Part shown: positions 1 through 10,300 of the stretch, in pieces | How the letters are laid out: every line of letters begins with the position of its first letter | Numbering within the stretch: the first letter of the stretch is position 1 | Origin: a virus | Virus record (IMG/VR): IMGVR_UViG_3300034418_012563 | Coordinates: 1-63,708 of that record | DNA length: 63,708 nucleotides | Reading direction: 5' to 3' (one strand) | Made by a program: the position numbers and the translations under genes | The notes under the pieces: generated by a model | Database searches by the model: none | Told to the model about the DNA's origin: nothing | Seen by the model: only the letters and a program-made list of their open reading frames with translations

Positions 1-1390
1 CACCAACTGTTGAACAACCACCAGTTGCACAGTTTCTAAATCCTCCACCAATTGTTGATAACTTACCAGCATCACAACAAGCAATTGTTCCTGTTAATGC
101 TCCAGTTGTTGAATTATATGTTCCACCACTGGTATTATGTCCAATACCTCCACCAATGGTAACTCCCAATGAACAACATTCATTGGTCGGTGATTGAATG
201 ATGTTTCTGTAACCAGATCCAATAAATGAATATCTTGCGTTTGTTATGTTACAAAGACCACCACCAACTGTTGAACAATTACCTGATGCTGTATTACATC
301 TACCACCACCAACTGTTGAACAATTACCTGATGCTGCATTATTAACACCACCACCAACTGTTGAGTTACTACCTGATGCTGTATTACCCGCACCACCACC
401 AACAAATGAATAGTAACCTGATGCTGTATTAGATGCACCACCAGCAACTGTATCACCATCACCTGATGCTGTATTACTCTGACCACCACCAACTGTTGAA
501 CTATAACCTGATGCTGTATTACTTAGACCACCACCAACTGTTGAATAATCACCTGATGCTGTGTTATAATAACCACTTACTGTTGAAACAAAACCTGATG
601 ATGTATTACCACGACCACCAGCAACTGTTGAATAATCACCTGAAGCTGTATTAAAACCACCACCAACTGTTGAACCATCACTTGATGCTGTATTACAATA
701 ACCACCACTAACTGTTGAACGACTACCTGATGCTGTATTACAATAACCACCACTAACTGTTGAACAATTACCAGTTGCACAGTTTCTAAGTCCTCCACCA
801 ATTGTTGATAACTTTCCAGCATTACAACAAGCAATTGTTCCTGTTAAAAATCCAGTTGTTGCATTATATGTTCCACCACTGGTATTATGTCCAATACCTC
901 CACCAATGGTAACTCCCAATGAACAACATTCATTGGTCGGTGATTGAATGATGTTTCTGTGACCAGATCCAATAAATGAAAATCTTGCGTTTGTTATGTT
1001 ACAATAACCACCACTAATTGTTGAATAATTACCTGATGCTGTATTACTAGTACCACCACCAACTGTTGAACTATATCCTGATGCTGTATTACTAAGACCA
1101 CCACCAACTGTTGAATAATTACCTGATGCTGTATTACTAGTACCACCACCAACTGTTGAATAATATCCTGATGCTGTATTATTAAGACCACCACCAACAA
1201 ATGAATAGTAACCTGATGCTGTATTACTATAACCACCACTAACTGTTGAATTACCACCTGATGCTGTATTACCACCACCACCAGCAACTGTTGAATATAT
1301 ATTTGATGCTGTATTATTTATACCACCACCAACTGTTGAATAACCACCAGTTGCACAGTTATTACACCCACCCGCAACAGATGAACATGT
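1..1390 (-). repeat. YadA-like head repeats with a 750-base duplication
   Basis: Repeats of 45 bases encode NTASGxYSTVGGGxx units. On top of these, bases 1-250 and 751-1000 are close copies at a constant offset of 750 bases (250 codons), including the shared SPTNECCSLGVTIGGG segment. The left copy continues past the window edge. Confidence 0.9.
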
Positions 1391-3868
1391 TCCACTCGCA
1401 CATGATCCAGAACCCACTTCCAATCTACCTGAAACAACTTCAAGTGTTGTTCCATTCCATGTTAAATTACTTTCTCCATTAAGAACTCCAGCAGTATTAC
1501 TACCTGTTATTAATCTGTTATCGGCATTATTATTAATGGTCGCAGCACCTGATGTACCAGATGAACCACTTGTACCACTACTACCTGAACTACCACTAGT
1601 ACCATTTGTTCCACTTGTACCTGAAGACCCTGAACTACCTGAGGTACCAGATGAACCTGAACTTCCGCTAGTTCCTGAAGAACCACTTGATCCTGAATTT
1701 CCTGACGTACCAGATGATCCACTTGATCCAGATGTACCTGAAGAACCACTACTACCGCTAGTTCCTGATGAACCACTTGATCCTGAATTTCCTGACGTAC
1801 CTGACGATCCACTTGATCCGCTAGTTCCTGAACTACCTGAAGATCCAGATGTACCGCTAGTTCCTGATGATCCACTTGATCCTGAATTTCCTGACGTACC
1901 AGATGACCCTGAACTTCCACTAGTGCCCGATGATCCGCTTGATCCTGAGGTTCCTGAACTACCAGATGATCCCGAATTTCCTGAAGTTCCACTACTACCT
2001 GAACTACCAGATGAACCCGATGTACCACTAGAACCCGATGATCCTGATGTTCCAGACGAACCTGACGTTCCACTTGATCCAGATGTACCTGATGATCCAC
2101 TACTACCGCTAGTACCTGACGATCCTGAAGAACCACTAGTACCCGAACTTCCTGATGATCCAGATGTACCGCTTGATCCTGATGTACCACTACTACCACT
2201 TGAACCTGATGTTCCTGAACTACCTGAAGATCCTGAAGTACCGCTAGTACCTGAAGATCCGCTTGATCCGCTAGTTCCTGATGAACCTGATGATCCACTT
2301 GTTCCACTTGAACCAGAACTTCCTGATGTTCCGCTTGTTCCTGATGACCCAGAAGTACCGCTAGTACCTGAAGTACCACTTGAACCAGAACTTCCGCTAG
2401 TCCCTGAACTTCCACTTGATCCAGATGTACCAGACGAACCTGATGATCCTGATGTGCCGCTTGTTCCTGATGACCCAGAAGTACCGCTAGTACCTGAAGA
2501 TCCACTAGAACCTGACGTACCTGAAGAACCACTTGATCCTGAATTTCCCGATGTACCCGAAGATCCAGAACTTCCGCTAGTTCCCGAAGTACCAGACGAT
2601 CCTGAGGAACCACTAGTACCCGAACTTCCGCTAGAACCTGAGGTTCCACTACTTCCTGATGAACCACTAGATCCTGATGTTCCAGATGAACCTGAACTAC
2701 CGCTAGTACCATTTGTTCCACTCGTACCTGACGACCCTGAAGTTCCTGATGTACCTGACGAACCGCTAGTACCTGAAGATCCACTTGAACCTGAAGTACC
2801 CGATGATCCTGAACTACCTGAAGTACCACTAGTACCTGATGACCCTGATGATCCACTAGTTCCTGAAGAACCGCTTGATCCTGATGTACCTGATGATCCG
2901 CTTGAACCCGAACTTCCGCTAGTTCCTGAACTACCAGATGATCCACTTGAACCTGAAGTACCAGATGATCCTGAACTACCACTAGAACCTGATGATCCAC
3001 TCGTTCCCGAACTACCTGAAGATCCACTTGTTCCACTTGTTCCACTATCACCACTTACTCCACTAGTACCACTTGATCCAGAAGTACCTGATGATCCACT
3101 TGTACCTGAAGACCCTGAACTACCTGAAGTTCCAGAAGATCCTGACGAACCACTAGAACCTGAAGTACCAGATGATCCGCTAGATCCCGAAGAACCTGAT
3201 GTTCCAGATGAACCTGAACTTCCTGATGTTCCGCTTGTACCTGACGATCCACTAGTACCGCTAGTTCCACTTGAACCAGAACTTCCGCTAGTCCCTGAAG
3301 ATCCGCTTGATCCTGAAGTACCGCTAGATCCTGAACTTCCACTTGAACCTGATGTTCCGCTACTTCCGCTTGATCCTGATGTGCCTGAAGAACCTGAAGT
3401 TCCGCTTGAACCTGAAGAACCACTCGTACCCGAACTTCCTGATGATCCACTAGTTCCTGAACTACCACTAGAACCTGATGAACCACTAGTTCCGCTAGAT
3501 CCTGAACTTCCACTTGAACCAGATGTTCCGCTAGATCCTGAACTTCCACTTGAACCAGATGTTCCGCTACTACCGCTTGATCCTGATGTACCATTCGTAC
3601 CCGAAGATCCACTACTACCGCTTGACCCAGATGTACCTGAAGATCCTGATGATCCACTAGTACCCGAACTTCCACTTGATCCTGAAGTCCCTGATGTACC
3701 ACTCAAAGTTAAATTATCACGAGTAACAACATTACCAGATCCATCAACCAATAAAATATCAATTTCAGTTGTTCCCGATGGAACATCACCAATAGCTAAC
3801 TTACCCGTTATCTCAATATCACCATATAATTGTTTCAGTTTCTTGGAACCACCTGTAGTTGCACTCAT
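1..3868 (-). CDS. Giant Gly-Thr-Ser repeat fiber with YadA-like head (3' end cut by window)
   Basis: The frame is open from the ATG at 3868 to base 1 (about 1289 codons), so the C-terminus lies outside the window. An in-frame TGA two codons upstream fixes the start. Visible domains are a short N-terminal module (residues 1-56), about 239 Gly-(Thr/Ser)-Ser triplets (residues 57-774), a linker with NADNRLITGS-type sequence, and then 15-residue repeats of the form NTASGxYSTVGGGxx typical of the left-handed beta-roll head of YadA-like adhesins. Cysteines are frequent in the head, which is unusual for a phage fiber. Proteins of this kind usually form trimeric tail fibers and often end in an S74 intramolecular chaperone; that end cannot be seen here. 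It lies 36 bases after the upstream gene. The fiber role is inferred from composition and from the neighbouring fiber genes. Confidence 0.85.
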   Translation of the reverse strand, partial: MSATTGGSKKLKQLYGDIEITGKLAIGDVPSGTTEIDILLVDGSGNVVTRDNLTLSGTSGTSGSSGSSGTSGSSGSSGTSGSSGSSGSSGTNGTSGSSGSSGTSGSSGSSGSSGTSGSSGSSGSSGTSGSSGSSGSSGTSGSSGSSGTSGSSGSSGTSGSSGTSGSSGSSGTSGSSGSSGSSGTSGSSGSSGTSGSSGSSGTSGTSGSSGTSGTSGSSGSSGTSGSSGSSGSSGTSGSSGSSGSSGTSGSSGSSGTSGSSGTSGSSGTSGVSGDSGTSGTSGSSGSSGTSGSSGSSGSSGSSGTSGSSGSSGSSGTSGSSGSSGSSGTSGSSGSSGTSGSSGSSGTSGTSGSSGSSGTSGSSGSSGTSGSSGTSGTSGSSGTSGTNGTSGSSGSSGTSGSSGSSGSSGTSGSSGSSGTSGSSGSSGTSGTSGSSGSSGTSGNSGSSGSSGTSGSSGSSGTSGTSGSSGTSGTSGSSGSSGTSGSSGSSGTSGSSGSSGTSGTSGTSGSSGTSGTSGSSGSSGTSGSSGSSGTSGSSGSSGTSGTSGSSGSSGTSGSSGSSGTSGSSGTSGSSGSSGTSGSSGSSGTSGSSGSSGTSGSSGTSGSSGTSGSSGSSGTSGSSGSSGSSGTSGNSGSSGSSGTSGSSGSSGTSGSSGSSGTSGNSGSSGSSGTSGTSGSSGSSGTSGSSGSSGTSGNSGSSGSSGTSGSSGSSGTSGSSGSSGTSGNSGSSGSSGTSGSSGSSGTSGSSGSSGTSGTNGTSGSSGSSGTSGSSGTSGAATINNNADNRLITGSNTAGVLNGESNLTWNGTTLEVVSGRLEVGSGSCASGTCSSVAGGCNNCATGGYSTVGGGINNTASNIYSTVAGGGGNTASGGNSTVSGGYSNTASGYYSFVGGGLNNTASGYYSTVGGGTSNTASGNYSTVGGGLSNTASGYSSTVGGGTSNTASGNYSTISGGYCNITNARFSFIGSGHRNIIQSPTNECCSLGVTIGGGIGHNTSGGTYNATTGFLTGTIACCNAGKLSTIGGGLRNCATGNCSTVSGGYCNTASGSRSTVSGGYCNTASSDGSTVGGGFNTASGDYSTVAGGRGNTSSGFVSTVSGYYNTASGDYSTVGGGLSNTASGYSSTVGGGQSNTASGDGDTVAGGASNTASGYYSFVGGGAGNTASGSNSTVGGGVNNAASGNCSTVGGGRCNTASGNCSTVGGGLCNITNARYSFIGSGYRNIIQSPTNECCSLGVTIGGGIGHNTSGGTYNSTTGALTGTIACCDAGKLSTIGGGFRNCATGGCSTVG
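1547..3700 (-). repeat. About 239 Gly-(Thr/Ser)-Ser coding triplets
   Basis: Same 9-base coding repeat as in the giant fiber, about 2.15 kb long, in the left-edge fiber gene. It contains one GVSGDSG interruption near 3055, matching one in the larger gene. Confidence 0.95.
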
Positions 3869-3904
3869 GTTTCAAATATTTTTAATTATAAATATATCTT
3901 TATT

Positions 3905-5527
3905 TTAATTTCCCCTTAATTTAAACCCAATTTCTTTTCCTTGTTTCAATTTTTTTGGACGCTTGGTTACCAAATCATTTGTTAAGTTTAATTCAATAGG
4001 GTTACCTCTAAAAAAAACTGATGAATTTTTTGTTCCTCTAGCAAGAAATCTCATTTTAAACTGATTACCTACTGATTCAAAAATATAAGTATTACCAAAA
4101 CCAGGATGTTTCTCCCAAGTTTCACCATTATTATTACTAACAAATAAAACACCTTTACCTGTAGGTGTTTCAAAATAATTTGAGGTATCTAAAATCTCAA
4201 CTTTGGTTATGTTGCTCTGATCTGATAATTGAAAGTCTGTTGTTGTAAATTCCCATTCTTCTTGTAATACAGGTGGTGTATCATTACTCCAAACTGAAAA
4301 CGCGTATCCATCATAACCATAACCCGTATTTAACCAAAATTTAATACCTGAAGGTGAAATTATACTTTTAAAAGTTTGGCCATAAGAAGACGACCATGGA
4401 TTATTTTGATAAGTTCTAATACCATCATTAGGTACATACGCAACCATACCTGTTGTTCTGTCTACAAATCCAGTAGTAACACTACCTCCCCATCCTCTGT
4501 CACCGAGTAAATAAACAACATCGTGTTCTTCAACACCACCCAATCTAAAATATCCATTACCAATAAAATAAGGATATTCATTACTATGATATTCAGGAGT
4601 GTTTATTGGTAAAATTTTAGTAGGTACGTTAGTATAGTTGTTATCGTTTGGATTTAAAACACATTTAGTTATATCTATATAACCTATCCTATAATAGGAT
4701 CCAACAAAAATTCTATTCCTATCTCTAGGATCAATATGTACACCTTGAACTCTTACTGCATTACTACCCATTCCTGCACTACTAAGATTAAGTGCTCTCG
4801 CTACGGCTTCTGTATCTGATGATGCATTTGTAACTACTATTAACCCTGCACCATCGGATCTACATCCCATATATATTCTATCGGTTTGTTCGTCGTATTG
4901 AACCCAACCATACCTTAATCCTGTTATATATGAAGAAATTGTTAGGGTTTCTGATTCTTGGGTGATTACATTCCAACGAAACACACCTGAAGAAGTTCTG
5001 TCATCAGGCATAATATATAACCAGTCACCTGCAAATGCCAAACCATTCATATATGAATCACCAACCTCATCTGAAGGCAAACCACTTGCTGATTCGGTAA
5101 TAATAGTTTTTGTTGGTTGATTTGACCAATCACCATCAAAGTCATACTTTGTTAAATTATCATATACAAAATTTCCAATAATGGCAATTTTTCTTTTTTT
5201 GTTTATTGCAAGTGAACTATAATACTCATAATTATTAACAGGTCTAAATTCACTAAATTCTTCAGAAAGTACACCTTCGTCATTAATTGAGTGTACGGCA
5301 AAACCATCACCCCACCCCATGGAAATTATATATTCTTCATCAATTTGATAACCATCAGGATATCCAATAACGCTATCACCATTACCCGATCTTCTATGTA
5401 TATCATTACTCATATGTGATTTTAATTCAGGTACCACATAAAAAGCACCACCATAAAATGAGACCACACAGTTAGAAATACTTGATATCTGATTTGTATT
5501 TGATAATTTAAATGATTCTGTTTTCAT
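3905..5527 (-). CDS. Putative beta-propeller-like adhesin, copy 2
   Basis: A 540-residue protein closely related along its full length to the product of the gene immediately upstream, which also has 540 residues. Both carry recurring beta-strand-rich blocks such as DGFAVHSI, YDNLTKYDF, GLAFAGDWLYI and WVQYDEQTDRIYMG, spaced like the blades of a propeller (compare WD40/YVTN-type folds). The last 120 residues form a separate, less conserved beta-rich region. No enzyme motif, signal peptide or membrane segment is visible. It starts one base after the stop of its paralogue, so the two are translated together. Placed between two giant Gly-Thr-Ser fibers, it is probably a receptor- or glycan-binding tip or fiber-associated protein. 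The propeller call comes from pattern only and is uncertain. Confidence 0.75.
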   Translation of the reverse strand: MKTESFKLSNTNQISSISNCVVSFYGGAFYVVPELKSHMSNDIHRRSGNGDSVIGYPDGYQIDEEYIISMGWGDGFAVHSINDEGVLSEEFSEFRPVNNYEYYSSLAINKKRKIAIIGNFVYDNLTKYDFDGDWSNQPTKTIITESASGLPSDEVGDSYMNGLAFAGDWLYIMPDDRTSSGVFRWNVITQESETLTISSYITGLRYGWVQYDEQTDRIYMGCRSDGAGLIVVTNASSDTEAVARALNLSSAGMGSNAVRVQGVHIDPRDRNRIFVGSYYRIGYIDITKCVLNPNDNNYTNVPTKILPINTPEYHSNEYPYFIGNGYFRLGGVEEHDVVYLLGDRGWGGSVTTGFVDRTTGMVAYVPNDGIRTYQNNPWSSSYGQTFKSIISPSGIKFWLNTGYGYDGYAFSVWSNDTPPVLQEEWEFTTTDFQLSDQSNITKVEILDTSNYFETPTGKGVLFVSNNNGETWEKHPGFGNTYIFESVGNQFKMRFLARGTKNSSVFFRGNPIELNLTNDLVTKRPKKLKQGKEIGFKLRGN

Positions 5528-5528
5528 A

Positions 5529-7151
5529 TTAAAATCTACTACTTTTCAGTTTAAAACCTTTTGTCCTATGGATTCTATTTTTTATGGTCTTATTAACTCT
5601 ATCATTGTTTAAATGAAAAATAAATGATTCACCCACGATAAATGGTGATGTATTATTTAAACCACTGGCAACAAACTTGATTTTAACTGAATTACCTTCA
5701 CTTTCAAATTCGTGAACTTTATCTAAAACATTACCATAAGTTTCCCACGTTGAACCGTTGTTATTTGTTACATAAAAATTACAACTCGTGTTTGTAGGTA
5801 TAGTTAAATTCAAAGTATCAGATATAATTATCTGAGTTACATTTTCGTTATTATCTAACATATGTATTGAAGTTTCAAACTCCCAACTATTTTGTAAAAC
5901 AGGTGAAATATTACTTGGCCACACAGTAAAACTATTACCATCACCACCCCAACCAGTACCCAACCAATATTTTGTATTATTTGGCGAATAAATTGCCTTC
6001 CAAGTATAAGAATATTCAGAACCAACATTATTGTGATCTTGTTTTGAACTCGGTGAATTTGGAATAAATGCACATTTTCCTGATTCTTGATCAAAAAAAC
6101 CAGTGGTCACATCTTGACCATATCCTCTGTCTCCTACTAAATAAAGCATATCTAATTCTTCTATTCCGTATATACCCCATAAACCAGCACCTATAAACCA
6201 CGGAGAATTATTATACATATAATCAGGTGTACCAGAAGGAACCAACTTAACAGGTATATTTGTATAATTTTGATCAGAAGGATCTAAAATACAGTTAGTT
6301 ATATCTATTTTACCCATACGGTAACTTGATCCTACCCAAATATGATTTCTATTATTTGGATCGTGATAAACACCTGGAACTCTATTTGTTCTTTGTCCTA
6401 AAGATGAATGATTAATTGAACGAGCAACTGCTTCCAAATCTGATGATGCATCGGTAACAACTAATAAACCCACATTACTACCATAATCACCCATATATAT
6501 TCTATCTGTTTGCTCATCGTATTGTACCCAACCGTATTGTAGACCCGTAGAATATGATGCAACGGTTAATGTTTCAGTCGTTTCAGTTACAACATTCCAT
6601 CTAAAAACACCTGTTGTTGTTTTATCATCAGGCACAATATATAACCAATCGCCAGCAAAAGCCAATCCATTTGCATATGAATAACCAACTTCATCAGATG
6701 GTAAATTATTTGAAGATTCAGTCATAACCGTTTTTGTTGGTTGATTTTCCCAATCTTCACTAAAATCATACTTTGTTAAATTATCATAAACATAATTTCC
6801 CACAATTGCAATTTTTCTTGTTTTATTTACCGCAATTGATGTATAGTTTTGATAACCATTTGCCGGTCTTAAGTCGTAGTATACTTCTGAAATTGTTCCA
6901 TTATCCGCAATAGAATGAACAGCAAAACCATCACCCCATCCCACTGAAATTATATATTCATTATCAATGTGAAAACCATCAGGATAGGCCATTACATTAT
7001 CACCATAACCGTTTCTTCTACTGGTGTAGTTACTTAAGTTAGTTTGTAATTCAGGTAAAGCATAAAAGTTACTACCATAAGTTGAGATAACGCAATTAGT
7101 AACATCTGAAATTTGTGAAGTTGTTGTTATTTTAAAACTTTTAGTCGCCAT
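5529..7151 (-). CDS. Putative beta-propeller-like adhesin, copy 1
   Basis: A 540-residue paralogue of the next downstream gene, sharing an N-terminal opening (K-S-F-K-I/L-x-x-T), the GWGDGFAVHS block, the TKTVMTES/TKTIITES segment and the WVQYDEQTDRIYMG block. Conservation is highest in the first 400 residues. The C-terminal part, from about residue 420, diverges in sequence but keeps a similar layout (NNGSTWE against NNGETWE). The start overlaps the stop of the small upstream gene by 11 bases (ATGGCGACTAA), implying coupled translation. Tandem duplication followed by divergence fits receptor-binding proteins that diversify host range, but no binding function is shown. Family membership is not recognised with confidence. 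Confidence 0.75.
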   Translation of the reverse strand: MATKSFKITTTSQISDVTNCVISTYGSNFYALPELQTNLSNYTSRRNGYGDNVMAYPDGFHIDNEYIISVGWGDGFAVHSIADNGTISEVYYDLRPANGYQNYTSIAVNKTRKIAIVGNYVYDNLTKYDFSEDWENQPTKTVMTESSNNLPSDEVGYSYANGLAFAGDWLYIVPDDKTTTGVFRWNVVTETTETLTVASYSTGLQYGWVQYDEQTDRIYMGDYGSNVGLLVVTDASSDLEAVARSINHSSLGQRTNRVPGVYHDPNNRNHIWVGSSYRMGKIDITNCILDPSDQNYTNIPVKLVPSGTPDYMYNNSPWFIGAGLWGIYGIEELDMLYLVGDRGYGQDVTTGFFDQESGKCAFIPNSPSSKQDHNNVGSEYSYTWKAIYSPNNTKYWLGTGWGGDGNSFTVWPSNISPVLQNSWEFETSIHMLDNNENVTQIIISDTLNLTIPTNTSCNFYVTNNNGSTWETYGNVLDKVHEFESEGNSVKIKFVASGLNNTSPFIVGESFIFHLNNDRVNKTIKNRIHRTKGFKLKSSRF

Positions 7152-7317
7152 TATTTTGAATCTCCATTATTATGGTTTCCAAATCGTGCCTTAATCTATT
7201 AAGTTCTTCTTCATGAACGTATTTTAACATATTACGATCAGGATGATTATTTAACATATCTTCAATCTCTTGAATCATGCTCTCTATATTTTCTTTTCTT
7301 TCAAGCAATGAATCCAT
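7141..7317 (-). CDS. Small predicted coiled-coil protein (58 aa)
   Basis: A 58-codon ORF beginning with ATG at 7317 and ending at a TAA that overlaps the start of the 540-residue gene by 11 bases. The product begins MDSLLERKENIES and is rich in Glu, Leu, Ile and Arg with a heptad-like pattern through most of its length, so it is probably one or two amphipathic helices that could form a coiled coil. There is no signal peptide or cysteine. A TATAAATA sequence ends four bases before the ATG. It fills most of what would otherwise be a 190-base gap between two long genes, and the overlapping stop/start supports it being real. It could be a fiber chaperone or oligomerisation peptide; that is a guess. 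Confidence 0.7.
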   Translation of the reverse strand: MDSLLERKENIESMIQEIEDMLNNHPDRNMLKYVHEEELNRLRHDLETIIMEIQNNGD

Positions 7318-7320
7318 AAT

Positions 7321-7328
7321 TATTTATA
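7321..7328 (-). promoter_or_regulatory. TATAAATA box, T4 late-promoter-like
   Basis: Reads TATAAATA on the minus strand and ends four bases before the ATG of the 58-residue gene. If it acts like the T4 late promoter, in which this box is centred near -10, the transcript would begin almost at the start codon, giving a leaderless or nearly leaderless message. The match is exact, but such a sequence can arise by chance in AT-rich DNA. Confidence 0.35.
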
Positions 7329-7341
7329 CTTTTGTTACTCT

Positions 7342-10300
7342 TTAAGTTCTTACGTTACTATATATCCAGAATTGATGGTATTTGTCTGCATCTGCTTCAG
7401 GAACTAAATAGAAATACGATTCATCTAATCCTGTATAGATTGTAGTCGCACTACCTTCATTTAATCCTCCAAGAGTTGTTGCCGCGTCTTTTTTAATTGT
7501 AATATTTAACAATCTGTTGTCATCTGGAAGATCATAAGTTATCCAATAACCTTCAACACTTTGATCTACATTCATATTTGTAACATCAGCAATTGTTCCA
7601 CTAACAACTACGCTACTTGAAATTGGTGATCCGTAAACACCTGTCTTGATCGGATAAACTTTATAATATATAGTCGCGTTTTTATTGAATGTATCATCAA
7701 CAATTGACATTGTTGTTGCGATATCATCACTCTTAACTAAACCAACTAAATTCCAATCTGTAGTAGTTCCAACTGAAGACCATACTTCATATCTATCAAT
7801 ATCTGAAGTACCACTTTCATCAAATTGGACTAATACTTCATCACCTGTTTGAGTCAATGTTAATGTTGAAGGTGCTGTTGGACCATTTGGTGTTATAAAT
7901 GGTAATGTTAATACTGTACCATCATAAGTTGCGTTAGATTCAACCGTACCACCACTAGTTGCAGCATTATATGTAATAATACCATCATTTGTTGTTCCAC
8001 TAAGAAGTATTAAACCTGAAGTACCTGATGAACCCGAAGATCCACTTGTACCTGATGAACCACTACTTCCGCTAGATCCACTCGTTCCCGAACTTCCTGA
8101 AGAACCTGATGTTCCTGAAGATCCTGACGAACCACTAGAACCCGACGTACCTGAACTACCAGACGATCCTGACGTTCCACTACTACCACTTGAACCTGAT
8201 GTTCCTGAACTTCCTGAAGATCCAGATGTCCCACTAGTTCCTGAAGATCCTGAAGTACCAGATGATCCGCTAGATCCTGATGAACCCGAAGAACCTGATG
8301 TTCCTGAACTACCTGAAGAACCAGATGTTCCGCTAGTACCACTTGAACCTGATGTTCCTGAAGTACCTGATGAACCCGAAGAACCTGATGTTCCTGAAGT
8401 ACCTGATGAACCACTAGATCCTGACGTACCACTACTACCACTTGATCCTGATGTTCCTGAACTACCTGAAGTACCAGATGAACCACTAGATCCTGATGTA
8501 CCACTACTACCACTTGAACCTGATGTTCCGCTAGTACCCGATGATCCGCTTGTACCTGACGATCCACTAGTTCCTGAACTACCAGAACTTCCCGATGATC
8601 CACTAGTACCTGAAGTACCACTTGAACCTGATGATCCTGAAGTACCGCTCGTTCCTGATGTTCCTGAAGATCCAGATGTTCCGCTAGTTCCTGATGATCC
8701 TGAAGTACCGCTGGTTCCCGAAGAACCTGACGACCCTGATGAACCTGAAGTTCCGCTAGACCCACTACTACCACTAGTACCTGATGAACCACTAGATCCT
8801 GAACTACCACTAGTTCCTGAAGAACCTGATGTACCGCTTGCACCGCTTACACCTGAACTACCTGATGATCCTGATGAACCGCTTGTTCCGCTTGACCCTG
8901 AACTACCACTAGTACCAGATGAACCTGAACTTCCGCTAGTACCTGACGATCCACTTGAACCCGATGTACCTGAAGTTCCGCTAGACCCACTACTTCCCGA
9001 TGATCCGCTAGTACCTGAACTACCACTACTACCGCTAGTACCTGACGATCCTGACGACCCACTTGATCCAGATGTACCTGACGAACCTGATGATCCACTA
9101 GTTCCTGAAGAACCTGAAGAACCGCTTGTTCCTGATGTTCCACTTGTACCCGAAGATCCTGATGTTCCTGACGTACCACTAGAACCAGAACTTCCTGATG
9201 ATCCTGAACTACCGCTAGTACCTGAAGAACCGCTTGATCCCGAAGAACCTGATGTTCCACTACTACCGCTTGATCCTGATGTACCACTAGTACCAGAAGA
9301 ACCTGAAGTACCGCTTGTTCCCGAACTACCACTAGTACCTGAAGATCCACTACTACCACTAGTACCTGATGACCCACTTGAACCACTACTACCTGAAGTA
9401 CCAGACGAACCTGAACTACCAGATGATCCACTTGTTCCTGAACTACCTGAAGTACCACTACTTCCACTAGAACCAGAGGTTCCACTTGATCCTGAAGATC
9501 CACTAGTTCCTGATGTACCACTTGAACCTGAGGTACCGCTCGTTCCCGACGAACCTGATGAACCACTAGTTCCACTTGAACCTGATGATCCGCTTGTTCC
9601 ACTACTACCACTTGAACCTGAGGTACCACTAGATCCTGATGACCCCGAAGAACCTGAACTTCCTGATGACCCTGATGTTCCGCTTGAACCTGATGTTCCT
9701 GAACTACCACTACTACCGCTAGTTCCCGAAGTACCAGATGAACCTGAAGTTCCAGAAGTTCCACTGTCACCACTCACACCACTAGTCCCTGAAGATCCAC
9801 TTGATCCCGAACTACCTGATGACCCTGATGTTCCGCTTGAACCTGATGTTCCTGAACTACCACTACTACCGCTAGATCCCGAAGAACCACTACTACCTGA
9901 ACTACCAGACGTACCTGATGTTCCACTGCTTCCGCTAGTTCCTGATGAACCACTTGACCCTGAAGATCCTGAAGTACCACTAGAACCAGAACTTCCTGAT
10001 GTACCACTTGAACCAGAAGAACCTGACGTTCCGCTTGTACCTGAACTTCCAGATGTACCAGATGTACCAGATGAACCTGAGGTACCGCTCGTTCCTGAAC
10101 TACCTGATGATCCTGATGTTCCGCTTGAACCACTGCTTCCACTGGTACCCGACGAACCAGATGACCCTGAAGAACCGCTAGATCCCGAACTACCCGATGA
10201 TCCACTCGTTCCTGATGTGCCTGATGAACCAGATGTTCCACTAGTACCTGAAGAACCAGAACTTCCTGATGATCCACTAGTTCCTGAACTACCCGAACTA

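Noticed and set aside
1536-3908. 790-codon plus-strand open frame of the same PEVPLVPDDP type
   Set aside because: Same cause as above, opposite the Gly-Thr-Ser array of the left-edge fiber. Its last 60 codons simply run across the true gene's start.
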